From contig CM042693.1 in assembly GCA_023614405.1 (NCBI GenBank), positions 335,589,527 to 335,653,526 on the forward strand: DNA of 64,000 bases, given 5' to 3'. Positions 57,449-64,000 of this stretch are shown one piece after another. This DNA is from Avena insularis (taxonomy: Eukaryota; Streptophyta; Magnoliopsida; Poales; Poaceae). The notes under the pieces are model-generated. The model was not told where the DNA came from. It did not search any database and saw nothing but the letters and a program-made list of their open reading frames with translations. Positions within the stretch are counted from its first letter, which is position 1; each line of letters opens with the position of its first letter. Made by a program: the position numbers and the translations under genes.

Positions 57449-60400
57449 ATGGCTAAAGACAATACCAAACGCGCCCGCATGCGCTTACCGGAAGATAATG
57501 CAGCAGGGGAGAGCAAGCAAGTTCCTCATGATGTAGGCAAAGGAAAATCTGTTGCGGTGAAGCCTACTCGGAAAAGACGGACTGTGGTACGTTTTCCTTT
57601 TTTTTCTACGCCTTACTGCTATTTTTTTCTTCCCTGTTAATAGAGGCTAAACCTTTTATCATTTTTTTAAGGATCAACACTGAATTTGCTTTTTTGCTGA
57701 AAATTTCAACAACTTGGAAGGAACCGCGCTTCGTCCGCGAGTTTGTTTAAGTTGAACCAAATTTTGTCTTCAGAACAGAAAACTCTAATAGAAGAATGGG
57801 GATGGGGAGGGATGATAAAGGTGTAGGCTAAAGAGATGTCAGTGGATCTAAGTATGTGGGTTCTGTCTTGCTTTGACCCCATACGAAACGAGCTTGCCAT
57901 CCCAGGGAGGGGAACAATCCCAGTGAATACAGATTCATACACAAAAGTGTTTGGATCCCGAACGAGGGGCAGCCTGTTTGTTATGAGATGGAGACAGAAG
58001 CTATTGAGTTCTTCAACAGGGAATACAACATAGAGAGTGGTTCAGCACCGGAGTGGGACGACTTGTGCATAATGATAAAAAAGATGGGTGGGGTGGCAGA
58101 CTTGAAGTTCCTTCATGCATATTTTACCGGTGCAATAAGCTGCTTTGTATGCCCGACAACCGCTTCTAGTATCAGTCCAAGGTGCTACAGGTCCCTTGTT
58201 GATCTCAACCTATTTTGAAGGACCAATTTTGCCCAATTTGCTGTTGATCAAATTTCCACACAAGTAAAGAAAATGGGAGCAAAGAAAAAGTCTGTGTGCT
58301 GCTGCCTCCATCACCTCGTGATAAAGTTGCTCAAAAAATTCCCCTCTTTCCCATTATTTTTTATGTGACAAATCAATTTTGTAACAGAGATAGTCATCCC
58401 CTCTTTGCAATGCATATCCTCTACCTTGATTCTCTAGAGGTTGACGAGGTGGTGCAATCTGAAGAAAAATGTCCAGTCCGGGCTGAAGCATGGAATAATA
58501 AACTAATACAAGTTGTTGCGCGCAAGGATTCTAAAGGCAACAGAGAGTTTGGGCAACTTAGAGTAATCATTTTTCTTTTCATTTTTTGTGCTCGATTTTT
58601 TTCATTCTCATCTCTAATGACGCGTGGGTAGCCATGGACCATCTAACAAGTTTTTATTTGTGTTTTTGATGACACAGAAACATAGCTGAAAGAAGGTGTC
58701 GACACAAACATAACTGATGGGCTTTTTGTGGGGATGACAAGGACTGAAGATTTTATTTCTTCAAAGTTGCCGCGGAGCTTTCCATATAAGGTGAACCTAG
58801 ATTAATTTGCATTCACTAGTTTTTTCCCTCCAATGTATGTTGTATACTACTGCCAAAAAGTAGGGACAGTAACAATCGGCTAAGTTGTTTTCCTGTTACA
58901 CCTAAGTTGATCACAAAAACTGCCTAAGTTGGTTTCAGAAACTGTCTAACTTGGTTACTAAGTTGATTACTAAGTTACTGACAGAAACTGCCTAACTTGG
59001 TTTTAGTTGCTTGATTTTTCATTTTTTTAAAGTTGCTTTCTCAAGAAGGGTTGTATGCAGCATTCTTAAGTTGGATCTAAGTACTATTTAGTTGGTTCCT
59101 AATGTTTTTTCAGAATGCTTTTTTGATTTTTCATTTTTTTTAAAGTTGCTTGCTCATGATGGGTATGTTGTTGTATGCAGCATGCTTAAGTTGGATCTAA
59201 GTACTACTTAGTTGGTTCCTGATATTTTTTCAGAATGCTTTTTGATTTTCCATTTTTTTAAAGTTGCTTGCTCATGATGACTAAGTTGGTGTTTTGCAGC
59301 ATGCTTTTAGTTTAATCTAAGTACTACTTTAGTTGGTTCCTGATGTTGGTTTTTAAAGTAACTTTTTTGTGTTTTTCCTTTTGTAACTGGTTTATATTTT
59401 CTAATAAGTTGCAACCAACAACTAATTTTATTTGTTTTCTCTTTGTTTTTGGCAGCACAAAAGGAAGATTCCTGTTATGCTTGGGAAGTTATGCACGGAC
59501 ATATCAAACAGGCTTGGTGCTTTTGTGGAAGCTATTGGAACTATGGAAAGCGCAGAAAGTTCTAGCCATGCTCAGGCGAGAAGGAAGAGACAAAGGATTG
59601 ATAGAGGCAATGGTGACGATGGGGATGATGAAGACAACAGCGACAACAACGAAAATGATGAGTCTAAAGACAACAGCGATGGGGAAGATGGCAATGATAA
59701 GGAAGACGAAGATGATGAGGACAGGAATAATGGCAATGGATTAGATAGGGAAGATGATCATGGGGGAGACCAGGGCGGTGACTTGCACAAGACACCGAGA
59801 AGATCTGCTAGGCTAACACCAACAAAGGGACACGATGGGCCTACTAGCAACCTAAGGAAGAGATGCACTGATTCTGAAATCCATGCAGATGCCGGTGCAA
59901 ACAGAAGCGCTGATTCACCTTCATTCTCCATGTGGAGTCCATTTGCAAACCCAAGATTAATGGCAACACCATCCCTTGCAAGTGTGCATCTACTACAAAC
60001 AACTCAGGTTGGAGGAGAGGAAGAAATACATAAGCTCACAGCAGAGTGCTTCAAACTGCAGAATTTGGACATAAGAGGTGAGGTGCAGCAACAGGGAAGG
60101 AGGAGACATAAAGTTGGGATGAATCGTGGCCGCCGAGACTAGCCATGCTCAGCAAACACCCCTGTCCGTGGCTCAACAAGCAACACAGCAAGCTCATTCT
60201 CTCCCGAGGTTGGTGAAACATGGCTAAAGCAAACTGCAACTACACCATTGGCACGAGTAGGTACTCTAGATGGAAGAGCAACCAACATCAGTAAGCAGGA
60301 GGCCACGCGTGAAACTTGTCCACCACTGGCACCAAAATCAGATCCTTTGGTTGAAACGAGATTATGGCAGGATAGATTGGATCAAGCTTGCGATCCACCC

Positions 60401-63256
60401 TATTTTGATCTTGGTTTGGATAGCCTAGAGAAGATGAAAATATGGGACTCAACAATCCTTCAAACCTCCCATAGTCAGTTATATCCCTTGTAAACTTGGA
60501 GTCTGAAAGGTTCAATTATGTCGATGATTGGGATGACCAGACTTGGAGAGAAGTTGTGTTTGCTGTTGAAAAAGTGGAAAGGGAGAAAGGCATCCAAGAA
60601 ACATACACCATGGTTAGTGAGAAAGCTGACATTGGTTTTAACACACAATCAGATACAGGAACTGAAGCTGTAGTAAACTCCGATGCATCTGCCAGTATTG
60701 CAGCAGCAGAGCATCCGCAAGTTCAGGGAACCAGTCCCATGGTTAGAGAGCATCTTGATGCTGGTCTGAACACACCAGCAAGGGCAGGGACTAGGGACAC
60801 ATTCAACGCTGATGCATCTGGCATTACTACAGCAGCAGAGCGTCCGCAAGTATAGGGAAGGACGATTGTTAGGCAAGGACCTTGCATGAAATCCCCTTAC
60901 TTCTCGTATGTTTACAAAAGGGTTTTTACATGCTCTGCCGATGTTAAAGAGACATACAACACAGTTACTGCACATGGGAAAAGAGCTGGGAGGGGGCAAG
61001 AATTTGACAAGACCCCAATTATTGTCAGCTATGACAAGTTTTTCGTTTCGCTAAGAGATCTAGCCAACTCAATGTTGCCAGGCGGGTGGGTGTCGAACAC
61101 TGTAATGGAACTCGGAATCGAATCCATAATGCTATGAAAACTTAAGAAGATAAAGAAGCTCGTCATGCCTTTGAGGGTTTCGGTAAATATACTCCACACA
61201 ACTTCTTTCTAGTTTAACTTGCTTACATTGGTTCATTAAGTTGTAAATTTTTCAGAATTCATTTAAGTTTTGCACTTTTTTCCTTAGTAAGTTGTATACT
61301 GAAATCCATCAAGTTGGTTTCTTTAACTTTGTTAGATTGGTTCAAAATCCTACTTAGTTGGTTCATGAATGTTTTTGAATGCTTGATTTTTTCATTCTTT
61401 TGATAGTTGCTTGTTTATGATGGTTGAGTTGTTGCTTGCGACATGCTTAAGTTTGTTCTAAATTCTACCTAGTTGGTTTCTGATCTTTTTAGAATGCTTA
61501 AGATTTGTCATTTTTATTTCTTAGTTGCTTATAAGTTATAAGTTGGTTTATGATGGTTACTGTTGGTTCTAAGTTGGTTATTAAAATAGACTAAGTTGTG
61601 CATACTGTTGGTTATTAAAAAACTGTTGGTTATAAGTTGGGTATTAAAATGGTGATTCCCTTGAGAACAAAGAAAGATAAAGTAAAGCTTGTTCACATAA
61701 TCTGGCCCCCTTTTTCCTGCCTCATTTTTAGTTCTTGTTCCTGATCCATAAAGATCTGGTGCTTTTTAGTTGTAAATCCCAGTATGGGGAGTACTAAGTT
61801 GTGTAATTTTACTAAAATAGACTAAGTTGTCATTTTATTTGACTAAGTTGCTGTTTTGTTAAGTTGTTGTGTATTGCACCATGTTTAAGTTGTTTTAGTT
61901 GCTCTTTTAGTTGTTTTTTGCTCATGATGTTGGTGTTGCAGCAATGCTTTTAAGTTTGTTTTATAAAAAACTGCTTAGTTAGTTTTTGCCTTATCCTCAT
62001 GATGGCTAAGTTTGGTTACTGTTTTCTTTTTTGCAGTCTCTTCTGAAAGATTTGGATTACAACAAAATAGAGCTAAAAAAGCATTTTGGAAAAGTTATTG
62101 CCCATCTTGACAGGAAAGACAGTGTAAGTACTTATTCTCCATTTTTTTCGTATTCACAACTTTCATATTTTTAACAACCAACTTTTTAACCTGCAAAACA
62201 TAAGTTTTGCTCCTTATACTTGAAAATCTGGCACCCGACGCGCCAGTCCCTGTTAATCACTACTGGATTTTTGTCATTAACTTAAGGGACAAAAGATTCG
62301 AGCTGCTCAATTCCATAAGGTCCTTGGAAGACAAGAAGCTCGCAGCAAAAGTTGAGAAAATAGTAGCTCCCATCAAGACTTTATGACAAGAGAACTATTC
62401 AAGCTCAGCAATACAGACCGCGACATTCAAATTTGAAGATATCAACCCTCCAAAGTAGTCAAAAAAAGTGAGAACAACAACAAATTTTCTGGTTATGCAG
62501 TAATTTTTTTATTTTTGAGTTTGTGTTTTGCCTTATGTTTTTTGCACACTGAATATACTATTTTTTACTAAAGTTGGTTACTGAAATATGCTAAAGTTGT
62601 GTACTGTTTTGGTTCTAAGTTTGGGTACTGAATATACTCAAGTTGCACTTCTACAGCTACTGTTTTTTTCCTAAAGTTGGTTACTCCCTATACTAAAGTT
62701 GTGCATACTGTTGGTTATAAGTTGGTTATTAAAATAGACTAAGTTGTGTAATGTTACTAATCTTTTTTTACTTAAGTTTGTATACTGAATATAGCTTGCC
62801 CAAGGTTCTGTTTCCACATCAAAATAAACTTGAATCCTAAAAACCATTATGTTGGATCCTAGGATCCATTAAGTTGGTTTAGCACAATGATTAAGTTGCT
62901 TTTTTTACTGAACATGTAAAGGGATAATTAGGTTTCTTATGGATTTTTGTGTACAACAACATGGTTAGAGTTTCCTTGATTATCTAGTGTTTAATTAGTT
63001 GTTCTCAAAACATAGTAAAGTTGTTTTCTAGTTTTCAAGAAACAACTTAACTAACACCATTTTCGTTCATTTCTCTATTCATTGCAGCAACGAATGCGGA
63101 ATATGCACCTTATTCAATGCAGGGCACTGGAATGGTAGGAGTCTTCCCAAATATGATTCATCAAATGTGCCAAACATCAGGAAGCTACAGACTCATACAT
63201 GGGTCTCTTCTACAAAGAACACTAGCAACTGGAAAACCATCCTCAAACTGAAATAA
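57449..63256 (+). pseudogene. Ulp1 (C48) protease-like gene of a Mutator-type element, degenerate
   Basis: The first clear coding exon is 57449-57586 (MAKDNTKRARMRLPEDN, then KRRTV before GTACG). A conserved plant region follows near 57740-58560 (VFG...EGQPVCYEM, EWDDLCIMIKKMGG, SPRCYRSLVD, LYLDSLEVDE), with a stop near 57826, a frameshift near 57952 and another stop near 58217. An acidic NLS-containing exon (59453-60142) and a repeated Thr/Ala segment (60580-60855) come next. The Ulp1-like catalytic part includes FFVSLRDLANSMLPGG (61045-61090), LKDLDYNKIELKKHFG (62045), HYWIFVINLRDKRFELLNS (62258-62315) and NECGIC (63089-63106), before a TAA at 63254-63256. His and Cys of the triad are kept; Asp appears as Asn. 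Active relatives cleave SUMO-type conjugates and are often carried by MULEs. Multiple lesions make this copy a pseudogene. Confidence 0.7.
58985..59345 (+). repeat. Tandem repeat, about 125 bp x 3, in an intron-like region
   Basis: Units contain TTTTTTAAAGTTGCTT, TGTATGCAGCAT-CTTAAGTT, ATCTAAGTACTA and TTAGTTGGTTCCT in the same order. Similar AAGTTG/AGTTGGTT-rich sequence recurs at about 61200-62010 and 62560-62900. Confidence 0.75.
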
Positions 63257-63294
63257 GGTATACAATAAAAAACAATCCAAATTACAAATTTGCA

Positions 63295-64000
63295 CTACTT
63301 TTGGCCCAACCTAAAAGTATAAGTCGTTGCGTTATGGCCAGGCTGATTGCACACGGTACATAGACTGATTTGTTTTGCTTGCAACTCAATACCAGACGGT
63401 ATTCTCCCTTTCTTCTGACCTTTAGTATTATACCTGGGAGGATTTAGAACTACAAATTCTTCTCTATTTGGTGCAACCACACCACCTGCTTCAGGCTAGG
63501 GACCTGCTGTTGGTGCACGGCGCAAATTAGGAGCCAAGGAAGTTGCACGTTGCACATTAGGAGCTGGTGTCTGTTGCTGCACATTAGGAGATGATGTTTG
63601 CTGCTGCACACTAGGAGCTGGTGTTTGCTGCTGCACATTAGGAGCTGGTGTTTGTTGCTGCACACTAGGAGCTAGTGTTTGCTGCTGCACATTAGGAGCT
63701 GGTGTTTGTTGCTGCACATTGGGAATTGTTGTTTGGTGCGGCACATTAGAGTTAACATTTTTTTGGTTGCTTTCTTCTTCCGAACTTTGTTCAGTTGTGC
63801 AAACTCTGTTTTCATCTCCCTAAAGTGTCTACGGGCAATGGCTTCCGCCTGATCTGATTCACTAAGGACCTTAGACATTTGCACAAATGATCTTGAAAAG
63901 TTCGCAAATCGTAGTTTTTGCCGGGACACTTCAGGCATCACATCATCTTGTACTGGAACTGTAGGAAACGGTGCATCCTCAATTGCTTGCTGAGTTCACC
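63295..64000 (-). pseudogene. FAR1/MULE transposase-like gene, 3' part only
   Basis: This minus-strand gene enters from beyond the window's right edge and ends at TAG 63297-63295. It shows RQKLRFANFSRSFVQMSKVL, AIARRHFREM, then a nine-residue repeat rich in Gln/Thr/Pro, then VLNPPRYNTKGQKKGRI and a zinc-knuckle-like CTVCNQPGHNATTY. The order 'NPPR-TKG-basic-CxxCxxxGH' is that of the C-terminus of FAR1-related proteins and FAR1-type Mutator transposases. Lesions: the last knuckle Cys is Tyr, a TAG at 63498-63496 interrupts the frame, and a seven-base A run near 63757 separates two frames. The catalytic DDE region lies outside the window. Confidence 0.65.
63552..63740 (-). repeat. 27-bp coding minisatellite, 7 units
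   Basis: Seven tandem 27-bp units begin GCACATTAGGAGCTGGTG (with small variants), encoding on the minus strand repeats of NVQQQTPAP. The repeat lies inside the FAR1-like frame, so unit changes keep the frame. Confidence 0.92.

Noticed and set aside
63552..63740. CRISPR-like direct repeats
   Set aside because: The units are contiguous with no unique spacers and lie in a coding frame of a eukaryotic genome; it is a minisatellite.

Overview
This window is nuclear DNA of a grass, most likely a Triticeae species (wheat, Aegilops, barley or rye group). The genes are spliced and plant-type. The mobile elements include a BARE/Angela/WIS-type Copia LTR, a tRNA-headed SINE, a CACTA element with CCGTGGCGCAC subterminal repeats, Stowaway and Harbinger MITEs, and Gypsy LTRs primed by tRNA-Asp. 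No organelle or bacterial features were seen.

Layout. (1) 1-4.6 kb is MITE-rich DNA with one complete CACTA element. (2) 4.6-27.2 kb is a nest of retrotransposons. A minus-strand Gypsy element (4596-27192, duplication CGTAC) sits in a LINE-like relic. Its 3' LTR was split by a Sirevirus-type solo LTR (5601-19820, TCCGG). That solo LTR was itself entered by a plus-strand Gypsy element (7590-17207, GAACC) and by an Angela/BARE-type solo LTR (17517-19433, CAAGC). All four target-site duplications are perfect. Neither Gypsy element has a visible reverse transcriptase or integrase. (3) 27.2-31 kb is repeat-like spacer. (4) 31.1-33.6 kb holds a DYW-class PPR gene on the minus strand. (5) 33.7-39.2 kb holds a Harbinger-like element inside a MITE, a SINE, a poly-A-tailed retrosequence and a Copia solo LTR. 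(6) 39.7-46.3 kb holds two intact housekeeping genes arranged tail to tail: FolD (folate one-carbon metabolism, plus strand) and a plastid-type glucose-6-phosphate 1-epimerase (minus strand). (7) 48.7-53.3 kb holds an unrecognised multi-exon membrane protein gene carrying four separate tandem duplications, including a repeated 54-bp mini-exon. (8) 53.6-54.8 kb holds an F-box/DUF295 gene on the minus strand. (9) 55.3-64 kb holds a degenerate Ulp1-protease-like gene (plus) and the 3' part of a FAR1/MULE-transposase-like gene (minus), converging 38 bp apart. The layout resembles the two convergent genes of an autonomous Mutator-type element; the right end lies outside the window.

Five host genes look functional: PPR, FolD, glucose-6-phosphate epimerase, the unknown membrane protein and F-box/DUF295. 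Nothing indicates that they form one pathway. Exon borders were read by eye from GT/AG sites and reading frame. Family names rest on recognised motifs and terminal sequences, not on database searches.
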